This document shows positions 36,517-45,891 of a stretch of DNA of 64,000 nt, piece after piece. The notes under the pieces were generated by a model. That model was not told the DNA's origin. It worked only from the letters and a program-made list of their open reading frames with translations, and ran no database searches. Within the stretch, counting starts at the first letter, position 1, and each line of letters starts with the position of its first letter. The stretch comes from Psychromonas marina (lineage in GTDB: Bacteria > Pseudomonadota > Gammaproteobacteria > Enterobacterales > Psychromonadaceae), in NCBI RefSeq assembly GCF_030161115.1, contig NZ_BSPQ01000009.1:49965-113964 (forward strand). Direction: 5' to 3'. The translations under genes were made by a program, and so were the position numbers.

Positions 36517-36950
36517 GTTTGTTCATCCATAATTATGTTAGTGGCATTAATATTGTTTTTTTGCATAAAAGCGAGCAGTTGCAACATACGTTCAACAGAC
36601 ACCAGTTTATCGGAGGCGATAACCACCGGACGTTCAGGGAATTTTTTATGTAACCCGAGTAGAGTTTTACTAAACCCATCAAAATCGGGGTAGTGCATTT
36701 CTTCAATTGCCCATCCATTCCCCTGCGCCGACAGATTGTTGTCAGCCAGTAAACTGATGGCAATCACCTGTTCATTTTGTGTCTGTAAAACGTCACTGTG
36801 CTCAGTGCTAGGTACATCAAGGGTCAAGGTTTTTACGGTGATATTGGCGGTCAGTAATAAAAACACCATCACGATAAAAATAATATCTAATAACGGCGTT
36901 AAATCCGGTGTCTGGTTAATGGCCGTTGCATCGCTGCGTGACTGAATCAT
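36513..36950 (-). CDS. exbD: ExbD-type TonB energy-transduction protein
   Basis: A 145-residue ExbD protein with a short cytoplasmic N-terminus, one membrane helix (LTPLLDIIFIVMVFLLLTAN with the conserved Asp) and a periplasmic domain. ATG 36950 is preferred over 36974 because AGGAG precedes it and it overlaps the exbB stop (ATGA). With ExbB it uses the proton gradient to energise TonB. Confidence 0.92.
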   Translation of the reverse strand: MIQSRSDATAINQTPDLTPLLDIIFIVMVFLLLTANITVKTLTLDVPSTEHSDVLQTQNEQVIAISLLADNNLSAQGNGWAIEEMHYPDFDGFSKTLLGLHKKFPERPVVIASDKLVSVERMLQLLAFMQKNNINATNIIMDEQT

Positions 36951-37636
36951 GCGTACTCCTGTACTGGATAGCACTCAGTAGCAGTCGTTTTTTTGCATTT
37001 TGATGTTTTTAAACACACGCCTTCAATTAGAAGGTTGCAGTGATTTAATCCATTTTCGATGGTTGCTAAGCGGCTATCTGCCCACATATTTAGTAGCTGT
37101 GCGCCGGTAATCGCAGGTAGCGCAATAATCAATCCTGCAGCAGTGGTCGACATTGCCAGCCCTAATCCATCGGCAAGTAATGCAGGTTCAATCCCCCCCT
37201 GTGTCGCGGCAAGGTTTTTAAACATATCGATCAGGCCAATCACAGTGCCTAATAGCCCAACTAAAGGCGCGATAACACCAATAATGGCCAATATTCTTAA
37301 ACCACTGGTATAGCTATGACGTTTTTTCTGAAGCCAGATATTAACTGTTTCTTCACGTAAGCTTTTGCAAAAATTACGATGTAGTAACAGCATCTCAAAT
37401 CCCTGTGAAAAAGTAGATTTACCTTGTAGGTGTTCTGCTATAAAACTCTCAACCAACTTACCATCACTTAAATTAAGCGCGCGTAATTTAACTAGCAACG
37501 CGCGGCTTTTGGTGCGTGAATTGAGCGATAAAAAGAGGGTTCTTTCTAATATAATCATCAGGGTAATGACTGACATTATTGATAATGGCCAGGTCATGAC
37601 ACCGAGTTGAGACTGAATTGCTGTGATAATTTGCAT
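36947..37636 (-). CDS. exbB: ExbB-type TonB energy-transduction protein
   Basis: A 229-residue MotA/TolQ/ExbB proton channel protein. The N-terminal helix is QIITAIQSQLGVMTWPLSIM, and the membrane segments IGVIAPLVGLLGTVIGLIDMF and GLAMSTTAAGLIIALPAI are characteristic. The longer frame up to 37720 is not a proper start; ATG 37636 lies two bases after the tonB stop, so translation is coupled. Confidence 0.92.
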   Translation of the reverse strand: MQIITAIQSQLGVMTWPLSIMSVITLMIILERTLFLSLNSRTKSRALLVKLRALNLSDGKLVESFIAEHLQGKSTFSQGFEMLLLHRNFCKSLREETVNIWLQKKRHSYTSGLRILAIIGVIAPLVGLLGTVIGLIDMFKNLAATQGGIEPALLADGLGLAMSTTAAGLIIALPAITGAQLLNMWADSRLATIENGLNHCNLLIEGVCLKTSKCKKTTATECYPVQEYA

Positions 37637-37638
37637 GA

Positions 37639-38460
37639 TTAATTTAATCCAAAATTGATAGGAACTTGTACACGATAGGCGATAGCTTGGCCTGAATCCT
37701 GTTGACGAGAAAACTGCCACTGACGTATTCCTTTTAGGGCCGCTTTATCTAAAACTTGATGTCCAGAAGAGTTGATGATGTGCTGTTTTGTCTGTTTTCC
37801 CTGCTCATCTAACCAAACCTCAACCAATACAATGCCCTCAATATTGCGTCTTTTTGCACTATGGGGATAAGCAATAGGCGCAGGGCGTGCACTAAAGGTG
37901 ATTTTCTCGACTATTTTTGGTGCGCTTTGTTTAGCTGTGCTGGCACTTGCTGCTGGCGGTATTAGTTTGTCTATTTTTTGAGGGGGTTGTTGTGCCTCCT
38001 TGCTTACCTCCTTAGGTATTTTCTTGGGCTTTGTTTGTGGCTCATGTTGCGTTACTTTTTCAATTTCATCTTCGGTAGCAATTTTAGTGTCAGTTTTGCT
38101 AACTGAACGCTTCTGTTGTACTTTTTCTAGCCGCTTAATTTCCTTCTTTACTGGTCTAACGACAGGTTTTTTGTCGACTTTTTTAACTACTTTTTCAGTT
38201 TTTTCTACCGGCTTAGGCATTACTTTTTCGACCACTTGTTGCGGTGTGGAGACATCCTTTTTAACCGGTGTTTGTTGCTCTTTTATCGGTTTTTGGGGCT
38301 GTTCATCTGCTTTTACAGGGGTAACTAATTGTATCGCAATGCTGCTTTTCTGGGTTGCATTCAAGTCTAAATATAGGCTTGGAGGTGGCGCAGAAGAAAA
38401 CGCAAGGCTATGAATCAGAAAAGAAAAGATAATTGAAAACAGATATCTAAGAAAAAGCAC
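37639..38460 (-). CDS. tonB: TonB protein
   Basis: A 273-residue TonB: an N-terminal membrane anchor, then a very Pro/Lys/Glu/Val-rich spacer (about 50-175, with PKPVEKTEKVVKKVDKKPV) and a C-terminal TonB domain (AYPHSAKRRNIEGIVLVEVWLD and ALKGIRQWQFS). It contacts TonB boxes of outer membrane receptors. It is the first gene of the leftward operon, dedicated to the haem system by its position. Confidence 0.92.
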   Translation of the reverse strand: MLFLRYLFSIIFSFLIHSLAFSSAPPPSLYLDLNATQKSSIAIQLVTPVKADEQPQKPIKEQQTPVKKDVSTPQQVVEKVMPKPVEKTEKVVKKVDKKPVVRPVKKEIKRLEKVQQKRSVSKTDTKIATEDEIEKVTQHEPQTKPKKIPKEVSKEAQQPPQKIDKLIPPAASASTAKQSAPKIVEKITFSARPAPIAYPHSAKRRNIEGIVLVEVWLDEQGKQTKQHIINSSGHQVLDKAALKGIRQWQFSRQQDSGQAIAYRVQVPINFGLN

Positions 38461-38517
38461 TTGTACTCCAGTTTATTTAAACGATTGTCATTTTTAGCTG
38501 ATAATACCCTAAATGCG

Positions 38518-38542
38518 AATAAGATCAATTATCATTTGCATT
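38518..38542. promoter_or_regulatory. Fur-box-like sequence 1
   Basis: AATAAGATCAATTATCATTT, with GCATT after it, fits the repeating NAT pattern of Fur boxes around ATTATCATT. It lies 58 bases upstream of the tonB start on the divergent region. Confidence 0.55.
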
Positions 38543-38572
38543 TGGGTTTATTGCAGTTAAGATAGCGCTCTC

Positions 38573-38591
38573 AAAAATGATAATTATTAAA
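38573..38591. promoter_or_regulatory. Fur-box-like sequence 2
   Basis: AAAAATGATAATTATTAAA carries the ATGATAATTATTA core of the Fur consensus. It lies just upstream of hutW and may control both directions. Confidence 0.6.
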
Positions 38592-38606
38592 AGGGAGTGA
38601 ATGTGA

Positions 38607-39944
38607 ATGTTTGAAATTGATAGCAGCGATGAAAATTTAGTGGGGCTCTCAACACCCGACCCATTAAAGTTTGCTTTCTGTCGAAAAAAGTCTGCGCATG
38701 CGGGTGGCAACATGCACTTTGTTGCCCAAGATCAGGTGCAGCAATCGCTGGCAAGTGCGCTTGAGACGGTGAACGAAAATACGACTAAAGCGCGCTGTTT
38801 ATATATTCATATTCCATTCTGTCGTGTGCGTTGTACTTTTTGTAGTTTTTTCCAATATGCGTCCTCGAAAAAGATGATGGCCGAATATTTTCAAGTATTA
38901 ATGGAAGAGATCTCTTGGAAAGCGGCGCAAAAATGGACTCAATCTGCTCCTTTTCAAGCCGTATATGTCGGTGGCGGTACACCAACGGATCTTTCTGCAG
39001 AGCAACTCTTACAACTGGGTCATAAAATTCGTAGCGCCTTTCCACTAACGCCTGATTGTGAAATTACGCTAGAGGGACGTGTAAATCGTTTTAACGACGA
39101 GAAGTTTGAATCGGCATTAGAGGGCGGCTTTAACCGTTTCTCATTTGGCGTACAAAGCTTTGATACTAAGGTGCGCCGCAGTGCAAAGCGTTTAGATGAT
39201 GGTGATTACGTAGCGCAAAGGTTACAAGAGATGGTCGCTTACAATAGTGCGCCAGTGGTAATCGATTTACTCTATGGTTTGCCGCATCAAAATTTACAGA
39301 ATTGGAAAACAGATCTTGAAACCTACCTTGAATCAGGGGTGAACGGCGTAGACCTTTACCAACTTATCGAGATGAAAGGTATGCCAATGGCATTATCCGT
39401 CGAGCAAGGAAAGCTGCCGCACCCCGCAGATACTGCGACAAAATCAAGCATGTTTAAGATGGGCGTGGAGTTCATGGCAAAACATCATCAGCGTTGTTTA
39501 AGTGTTAACCATTGGGCGCGTGATAACCGTGAACGTAGCATTTACAACAGCTTAGCTAAAACGACTGCTGAAATATTACCTATCGGTGCAGGAGCTGGTG
39601 GTAATTTTGGCGGTTTAAGCGTTATGCAAAGTCGTGATATGGACACCTATATCAAGGCAATAAAAGCACGTCAATTCCCAGTAATGGGTGCGATGCATGC
39701 AGCGCCCAATGCACACCTTATCAATAGTGTTAAAGCCGCATTCGATAGGGGCGTACTTGCTAAACGTACGCTCAATCAGGCGGCTAATGCACCTTACTTC
39801 GAGGGATTGATGCCACTGTTTGAAGCATGGCAAAAAAATCAACTGGTAAAGGTAAATGAAGATTACCTAACACTTACGCTAGCAGGTCAATTTTGGGCGA
39901 CCACACTAGCACAAAAACCTTATTCAAACTATCCAAAACAGTAA
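38607..39944 (+). CDS. hutW: Radical SAM haem-degrading methyltransferase HutW
   Basis: A 445-residue HemN-like radical SAM protein of the HutW/ChuW family. The iron-sulfur cluster motif is C72-x3-C76-x2-C79 (PFCRVRCTFCSF). YVGGGTPTDLSAEQL, RFSFGVQSFD and DLLYGLPHQ are SAM-binding and core segments. HutW/ChuW opens haem without oxygen by a radical methyl transfer, releasing iron as anaerobilin. AGGGAG precedes ATG 38607. It begins the rightward hutWXZ operon, divergent from tonB. Confidence 0.93.
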   Translation: MFEIDSSDENLVGLSTPDPLKFAFCRKKSAHAGGNMHFVAQDQVQQSLASALETVNENTTKARCLYIHIPFCRVRCTFCSFFQYASSKKMMAEYFQVLMEEISWKAAQKWTQSAPFQAVYVGGGTPTDLSAEQLLQLGHKIRSAFPLTPDCEITLEGRVNRFNDEKFESALEGGFNRFSFGVQSFDTKVRRSAKRLDDGDYVAQRLQEMVAYNSAPVVIDLLYGLPHQNLQNWKTDLETYLESGVNGVDLYQLIEMKGMPMALSVEQGKLPHPADTATKSSMFKMGVEFMAKHHQRCLSVNHWARDNRERSIYNSLAKTTAEILPIGAGAGGNFGGLSVMQSRDMDTYIKAIKARQFPVMGAMHAAPNAHLINSVKAAFDRGVLAKRTLNQAANAPYFEGLMPLFEAWQKNQLVKVNEDYLTLTLAGQFWATTLAQKPYSNYPKQ

Positions 39945-39997
39945 CAATCAAAAATCAGGCTCGATGCATCCACATCATGCCGCTTAAAGGAGAAACT

Positions 39998-40516
39998 ATG
40001 TTTTTAAATAAAAGCCTACAAGAGGTTCAAACGCTACTTAATGCAGCATTAATAGAAGAGCCCGGGTTAAATTTAGCAAGCTTTGCACAAAGTCAGGGAT
40101 TGACAGAAGGAGAGGCGACGATTGCGTTGCCGGCAGAGCTAGTCACTACCTGTTCTGGTCAACACGCGGAGGCAATTTTAACGCAATTACCTGATTGGGG
40201 AAATGTCACTACTATCGTGCATTCATTTGGGTCAATCTTTGAATTTAAAGCGGCTTTTCCAAAGGGCAAGCTTGACCACGGTTATTACAACATTATGGGA
40301 AAAGCGGGATTACACGGACATCTGCGTTTGGATCTTGTGGAACAAATCGCCTTCGTCAGTAAACCTTTTCATGGTATGCAAACCCACTATATCGGTTTTT
40401 ATAACCCTGCTGGTGAGTGCGTATTTAAGGTTTACCTTGGTCGCGATAAAAAGCGTCAGTTATTACCACAACAAGTCACTAATTTTCATACTTTACAGCA
40501 GGGACTTTGTGCATGA
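39998..40516 (+). CDS. hutX: Haem-utilisation protein HutX
   Basis: A 172-residue HutX/ChuX-family cytosolic haem carrier. ATG 39998 is preceded by AAGGAG. SIFEFKAAFPKGKLDHGYYNIM and GLHGHLRLDLVEQIAFVSKPF are typical. It is thought to hand haem to HutZ or HutW. The stop overlaps hutZ (ATGA). Confidence 0.92.
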   Translation: MFLNKSLQEVQTLLNAALIEEPGLNLASFAQSQGLTEGEATIALPAELVTTCSGQHAEAILTQLPDWGNVTTIVHSFGSIFEFKAAFPKGKLDHGYYNIMGKAGLHGHLRLDLVEQIAFVSKPFHGMQTHYIGFYNPAGECVFKVYLGRDKKRQLLPQQVTNFHTLQQGLCA

Positions 40517-41034
40517 TTGATAAACAAGCACGTTTACAGGGACGTTTAATACCTGAAATACATGAATTTCGTGAGCATTGCCAAAGTTTACAGCTAGCGA
40601 CATTAAATGATGGGTTACCACACGCGAGTTATGCCCCTTTCGCTTATACCGAGGCAGGGTATTTCATTCTTATCAGTGATATTGCCCAGCACGGACAAAA
40701 CCTAAAAACCGCAAAATCGGTTGCATTTATGATGCTTGATGATGAATCGGCTGCTAAATCTATCTTTGCACGTCGTCGTTTAAGCTATGAAAGTCAGGCC
40801 AATTGTATCGATAAGAAAAGTGATTTAGGTGTGCAAGGACTCAATGCCTTAGAGGCACGTTTTGGTGACATGATCCCGCAATTAAGTCAGCTTAATGACT
40901 TCAACCTCTATCAATTAAAACCACTGAAAGGGCGTTATGTGAAAGGGTTTGGTAAAGCGTTTGAGCTAACGGGTGATGAACTACAAGACATTACTCACCT
41001 GCAAGGTGGCCACAATAACAAAGGTCATGGTTAA
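40513..41034 (+). CDS. hutZ: Haem-degrading protein HutZ
   Basis: A 173-residue HugZ/HutZ-family protein with the split-barrel FMN-like fold (SLQLATLNDGLPHASYAPFA and YVKGFGKAFELTG). The His-rich C-terminus THLQGGHNNKGHG contains candidate haem-ligand histidines. It cleaves haem aerobically, complementing HutW. ATG 40513 overlaps the hutX stop. Confidence 0.92.
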   Translation: MIDKQARLQGRLIPEIHEFREHCQSLQLATLNDGLPHASYAPFAYTEAGYFILISDIAQHGQNLKTAKSVAFMMLDDESAAKSIFARRRLSYESQANCIDKKSDLGVQGLNALEARFGDMIPQLSQLNDFNLYQLKPLKGRYVKGFGKAFELTGDELQDITHLQGGHNNKGHG

Positions 41035-41102
41035 AAAACTTTTCTTTATCCTTTGTAAGTGAACGATCAAGGATGAACAATTTTAATGAATAAGGAAGCA
41101 CA

Positions 41103-43229
41103 ATGCTTAATAAAAATAGAATGTTTAGTAAAAACAGATTAGCAGTCTGCGTTGCGATTGCCATTTCTAGCTCGGTTTCTGCTGATGAGGCTGTATTCTC
41201 ATTTGATGAGGTGCAAGTATCAGCAACACGAAGCCAACAAAGTATTCAAGACACGGCAGCTTCGGTAGCGGTTATCTCCGATAAAACCATCGAAAAAGAT
41301 ATGATCAATAATGTGGCGGATCTTTTTGATTATACACCGGGCGTTGATATTGAATCTGATTCTCGCCAAGGCGTACAGGGCATCAGTATTCGTGGTATTT
41401 CTGGTAATCGAATCAAAATAATCGTGGATGGTGTTTCACAGGCCGATCAGTTTGAAAACGAATACTCCTTTATCAATTCTGGCCGTGTTGATGTTGATAT
41501 GGATATGCTGAAATCGGTTGAGGTTGTCAAAGGGGCGGCTTCATCATTACAGGGTAGTGATGCAATTGGTGGTATTGTTGCCTTTACCACTAAAGGACCA
41601 AGTGATTTTTTAAGTGACGATAAAAATTACGGTGGTCATCTTAAACTTAATTACTCCTCTGCTGATAACTCTTTTTCTGAGTCGGTCGCATTAGCTAACA
41701 GGTTAGGTAAACTGGAAACCTTAGTCGCTTATTCACGCAAAGATGGTCATGAAGTTGATAACTTTGGCAGCCCTGATAAGCAAGATAACGAAGCAAATAA
41801 CCTATTAGTGAAATTGCAGTATCAATTTAACGAAACTAACCGTTTAGAGTTTACAGGTGAGTATGTAAATAGCAGTATTGATACAGAGTTAACCGATGAC
41901 AGTTACACAAATTATGCTGGTGATGATCAAAGTGATCGTTACCGTATTGGTTTGAAACATATCTTAACAGCCAAGACTGCAATTTTTGATGAATTGACAT
42001 GGCAAATTGATTACCTTGCTAAAGAGCAAAACAGCATTACTGATCGTACTTTTGTGTCCAGTGGTAATGAACAGACAAAAGATTACGTTTATAGTGATAA
42101 AGGTGTTCAGGCTGATATTCAATTAGATAAGTTTTTCAGTGTAGGTAACAGTGAGCACTACTTAGTATACGGTGCTTCATTTGAGTCTAAGGATATTAGC
42201 AATACTAATTTGGAATATAACTCGGGTTATGATGATCAAGAGATATTCTATATGCCTGAGGCTTCAGAGCTGAACTACGGATTTTTTGTGCAAGATGAAA
42301 TTGTCATCAATGACTTAATCTTAACACCAGGCGTGCGATTTGATTCATTTAGCACCAATCCTGGTGATAACCTCCCTGAAAGTGGTTACGATACTAGCCT
42401 CTATAATAAATATTCTGATTCAGCGGTAACAGGGCGGTTAGGTGCACTGTATAGCGTGAGTGAGCACCACAAACTATTTGCACAGGTAAGCCAAGGTTTC
42501 CGAGCGCCGGACTTTCAAGAGTTATTTTACTCTTACGGCAACCCAACCCATGGTTACGAAAGTATCCCTAACCCTGAATTAGAAGCGGAAGAAAGTATCT
42601 CTTATGAGCTAGGTTGGCGTATTGAAACTGAGGCATCGTTTACTGAATTTGCTGTTTATTACAGTGACTACGATAACTTCATTGATTACCAATTCACCGG
42701 TGTTTCAGATGGATTGTATCAGTACCAATATATCAATATAGATAAGGCAACGATCAAAGGGGCTGAGGTGTCAAATACCCTTGATTGGCATCGTTTAGTC
42801 GGCACACCAGAAGGAATTTCAACGCGTTTTGCGGCTGCATATACCGAAGGTGAAGATGGAGAGGGCAATGCACTGAACTCTATCAACCCATGGAACGCAG
42901 TTGTTGGCTTAAACTATGATCAGCCAGCAGGTAAGTGGGGAACATCACTAAAAATCGCTTATACCGCGAAGAAAAAGCAGAGCGATGTGACCGCTACAAC
43001 AGACTTTATGGGTAATGAGAATGATATGTTTACCCCTGACAGCTCAACAGTGGTGGATTTAACCGCTTATTACGTGCCGATTGAAGATCTTACTTTACGC
43101 GCAGGACTATTCAACTTAACCGATGAAAAATACTACAACTGGAGTGATGTAAACGGACTTCAAGAGGAAGATGATTATTATACGCAGGCGGGAAGAAACT
43201 TTTCAATTACTGCGAAGTACTTATTCTAA
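41103..43229 (+). CDS. hutA: TonB-dependent haem receptor
   Basis: A 708-residue outer-membrane receptor with signal peptide (cut after VSADEA), an N-terminal TonB box region (FSFDEVQVSATR), a plug domain (VAVISDKTIEKDMINN...VRGI-type) and a beta-barrel ending in a C-terminal Phe (ITAKYLF). Haem receptors share the FRAP and NPEL boxes; here QGFRAPDFQELF and IPNPELEAEES occur with H in between (NPTHGYES). AAGGAAG precedes ATG 41103. It follows hutZ by 68 bases. Confidence 0.9.
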   Translation: MLNKNRMFSKNRLAVCVAIAISSSVSADEAVFSFDEVQVSATRSQQSIQDTAASVAVISDKTIEKDMINNVADLFDYTPGVDIESDSRQGVQGISIRGISGNRIKIIVDGVSQADQFENEYSFINSGRVDVDMDMLKSVEVVKGAASSLQGSDAIGGIVAFTTKGPSDFLSDDKNYGGHLKLNYSSADNSFSESVALANRLGKLETLVAYSRKDGHEVDNFGSPDKQDNEANNLLVKLQYQFNETNRLEFTGEYVNSSIDTELTDDSYTNYAGDDQSDRYRIGLKHILTAKTAIFDELTWQIDYLAKEQNSITDRTFVSSGNEQTKDYVYSDKGVQADIQLDKFFSVGNSEHYLVYGASFESKDISNTNLEYNSGYDDQEIFYMPEASELNYGFFVQDEIVINDLILTPGVRFDSFSTNPGDNLPESGYDTSLYNKYSDSAVTGRLGALYSVSEHHKLFAQVSQGFRAPDFQELFYSYGNPTHGYESIPNPELEAEESISYELGWRIETEASFTEFAVYYSDYDNFIDYQFTGVSDGLYQYQYINIDKATIKGAEVSNTLDWHRLVGTPEGISTRFAAAYTEGEDGEGNALNSINPWNAVVGLNYDQPAGKWGTSLKIAYTAKKKQSDVTATTDFMGNENDMFTPDSSTVVDLTAYYVPIEDLTLRAGLFNLTDEKYYNWSDVNGLQEEDDYYTQAGRNFSITAKYLF

Positions 43230-43268
43230 CACCTTGTTGTAAAGTTAATTTAAGCAACATTTAATGAG

Positions 43269-43300
43269 AAGCTAACTCTTTACAAAAGGGTTAGCTTTTT
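43269..43300 (+). terminator. Terminator after hutA
   Basis: AAGCTAAC (43269-43276) pairs with GTTAGCTT (43290-43297), with an inner CTTT/AAAG pair, followed by TTTTT. Confidence 0.75.
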
Positions 43301-43396
43301 GCTATCAATGACATATCAATAAATAGCGCTTGTTTAACTGATCTACAAGCGTACTATTATTTAACTTAATTCCTCATTTGTATTTAAGGCTCAAGT

Positions 43397-45184
43397 TTGA
43401 CATCCATTCATATCGATAATAATTGGTTATTAAAACGTATTCTTAGCCATAAAAAGAAGTTGATCATTGCTAACGTGATCGCCATTTTTGCAACCATTTT
43501 AAGTGTGCCTATTCCACTCTTACTACCTTTGCTGGTGGATGAAGTATTATTAGAAAAACCTGCGGGTGGTCTGGAACTGCTTAACCATATCATGCTCAGC
43601 TCGTGGCAAACACCACTCGGTTATATTGCGATGGTCACGGCGTTAGTCGTGGTAATGCGCATCTCTAGCCAAATATTAAATATTTATCAAACGCGTCAAT
43701 TTACCCAGATTTCCAAAGCATTAACCTGTTATCTACGTAAACATCTGCTCGATAAATTGGGCAATATCAGCATGGCACAGTATGAGTCGCTAGGTAGTGG
43801 CACACTGACCTCACACTTGGTCACTGATATTGAAACCGTCGATAAGTTTATTAGCTCTACCCTGAGTCGCTTTATTGTGGCGCTGCTTAGCGTGTTAGGT
43901 ATTGCGGGGGTTTTATTTTGGTTAGACTGGAAACTTGCACTGTTTATCGTATTGCTCAACCCTGTCATTGTTTATCTTTCTCGTGTTATGGGTCATCGAG
44001 TTAAAAAGCTTAAAAAACTGGAAAATCAATCCTTTGAACGCTTTCAACAGCGTTTGGTCGAAACACTCGATGGTATCTATCAGTTACGTGCTGCTAACCG
44101 AGATAGGGAATACTTACAACGCCTAAAGGTTGATGCAGATAACATTCGACATGATGCCGATAACTATGCTTGGCAATCCGATGCGGCTAATCGTCTCTCA
44201 TTTTTAATGTTTTTAGTGGGTTTTGAAATATTCAGAGCCGCAGCGATGGTATTGGTGTTGATGGGGGATCTTACTATCGGGCAAATTTTTGCTATTTTTG
44301 GTTACCTGTGGTTTATGCTTTCGCCGATTCAAGACTTACTTAATATTCAGTACTCATGGTTTAGTGCGACAGCTGCGATCAAACGTTTGAATAGCATCTT
44401 AAACCTACCAGAAGAGGTAAAACCAATTGCAACTGTTTATCCTTTTGTTGATCAACAATCCTTCGACGTAGAGTTCAGAAATGTTGATTTTTCCTACGAT
44501 TCAGAGCGTAAGGTATTGGATAACTTGAACATGGTTATTCCTAAAGGAAAACGTGTGGCATTAGTCGGTGCTTCCGGAGGTGGAAAATCGACCCTGATCC
44601 AGTTATTGCTTGGTATCTACCAAAAGCAGGCGGGTGATATTCTTATTGATGGTCATCAAATTGAAAAAGTGGGCTACGATGAACTTCGTTCTAAAGTCGC
44701 GGCTGTTTTACAGCAACCGATGATATTTAACGACACCCTAAAGCAGAACCTTACCTTAGGGAATCAATTTGACGATCAAGCACTGTACAACGCGCTAGAA
44801 ATTGCACAATTATCAGATCTTCTTCGTACCTTACCAGACGGATTAGACTCACAATTAGGTCGGCAGGGGGTACGCTTATCGGGTGGGCAACGTCAGCGTC
44901 TAGCGGTCGCACGCATGATATTAACCAACCCTGAATTGGTGATTCTTGATGAAGCGACCTCGGCACTGGACACCAAAACAGAAGCGGCGCTGCATCACGC
45001 ACTCAATACCTTTTTAGCTGATAGAAGCACTTTGATCATCGCTCACCGTTTATCGGCAGTAAAACAGGCCGATCTTATCTATGTATTAGAAGACGGTAAA
45101 GTCGTGCAATCGGGCACACACAGCAGTTTAGTGAATGTGTCTGGGCTGTATCAAACCCTTTATGGCAATCTACAAAGTGGCTGA
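43397..45184 (+). CDS. ABC exporter (MsbA/LmrA-type, fused permease and ATPase)
   Basis: A 595-residue half-transporter. Residues about 18-330 form six membrane helices (KKLIIANVIAIFATILSV, LSVLGIAGVLFWLDWKLALF and others). The ATPase has Walker A GASGGGKSTL, signature LSGGQRQRLAVARM, Walker B LVILDEATSALD and an H-loop (LIIAHRLSAVKQ). The start is TTG 43397, with AAGG upstream; no earlier ATG exists and a later Met would cut the first helix. The substrate cannot be told. Its position after hutA suggests porphyrin or haem-product export, or a siderophore, but this is inference. Confidence 0.85.
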   Translation: MTSIHIDNNWLLKRILSHKKKLIIANVIAIFATILSVPIPLLLPLLVDEVLLEKPAGGLELLNHIMLSSWQTPLGYIAMVTALVVVMRISSQILNIYQTRQFTQISKALTCYLRKHLLDKLGNISMAQYESLGSGTLTSHLVTDIETVDKFISSTLSRFIVALLSVLGIAGVLFWLDWKLALFIVLLNPVIVYLSRVMGHRVKKLKKLENQSFERFQQRLVETLDGIYQLRAANRDREYLQRLKVDADNIRHDADNYAWQSDAANRLSFLMFLVGFEIFRAAAMVLVLMGDLTIGQIFAIFGYLWFMLSPIQDLLNIQYSWFSATAAIKRLNSILNLPEEVKPIATVYPFVDQQSFDVEFRNVDFSYDSERKVLDNLNMVIPKGKRVALVGASGGGKSTLIQLLLGIYQKQAGDILIDGHQIEKVGYDELRSKVAAVLQQPMIFNDTLKQNLTLGNQFDDQALYNALEIAQLSDLLRTLPDGLDSQLGRQGVRLSGGQRQRLAVARMILTNPELVILDEATSALDTKTEAALHHALNTFLADRSTLIIAHRLSAVKQADLIYVLEDGKVVQSGTHSSLVNVSGLYQTLYGNLQSG

Positions 45185-45244
45185 TGACGGGATGCATGTT
45201 GAAATAAGATGATCGTTAGTTTCTGCATCATTACAACTCTTTTC

Positions 45245-45297
45245 ACAAAAGGCTGAGATATATTCTGGTCAAGCACAACTAGATATCAGCCTTTTGT
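45245..45297 (+). terminator. Inverted repeat after ABC exporter gene
   Basis: ACAAAAGGCTGA (45245-45256) pairs perfectly with TCAGCCTTTTGT (45286-45297), with the T-run inside the stem. It probably terminates in both directions between the ABC exporter gene and the RRF-like gene. Confidence 0.65.
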
Positions 45298-45410
45298 TAA
45301 TATTTAGAAAAGAGTGATTTAACATATTGAGTGTGGATAAAATGTGTGAATATACTTATTATAAAGATTAAAAACGTAGCAATTATATCATCGATTATTT
45401 AAGTTTTGGA

Positions 45411-45791
45411 TTAATCAAATCCTTCTGCTGCATCAATCGCATGTCTAGCTTCGCTTAATGTACAACCCGTTTCTATCATTAACTGATTCACCGATATTGC
45501 AGGGGATAACTTTATTATCTGATCCAAATTAAAACTTGCTGGTGGTAGTCCTGTTTCAATGGCTTTTACAATCCATATTAATTGTTCTTCACGTAATCGA
45601 TGGCCTAACTCAATAAGCTGATGATGGTTGCCCGTTAGTGACCAATTTTTGGAGCGGCGGATACGCATTAAACTACAACCGTATTGATTAGTAATCTCTA
45701 CTATTGTCGCTTTACAATCAATACGGTGGAGAAAGTTATTCAATTTTATTGATAGTATTTCTGAAGTGAAATTTGGCAATGTACTGTCCAT
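45411..45791 (-). CDS. RRF-like (ribosome recycling factor family) protein
   Basis: A 126-residue protein. NNFLHRIDCKATIVEI, then SLMRIRRSKNWSLTG, WIVKAIETGLPP and MIETGCTLSEARHAIDAAEG fit a family annotated as ribosome recycling factor family protein in Vibrio and Shewanella, usually near haem or TonB genes. It lacks the full RRF fold length (185), so a recycling function is doubtful. It is soluble and has no signal. Family recognition is moderate. Confidence 0.55.
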   Translation of the reverse strand: MDSTLPNFTSEILSIKLNNFLHRIDCKATIVEITNQYGCSLMRIRRSKNWSLTGNHHQLIELGHRLREEQLIWIVKAIETGLPPASFNLDQIIKLSPAISVNQLMIETGCTLSEARHAIDAAEGFD

Positions 45792-45891
45792 CAGGGCGTT
45801 TGATATGTCAAAGGTTAATGATAACTGCTGGCAAAACCTTTGACGATCATTAATTCAGATTGATGCCTTTAATTAGTCATTAATGTTTGGC

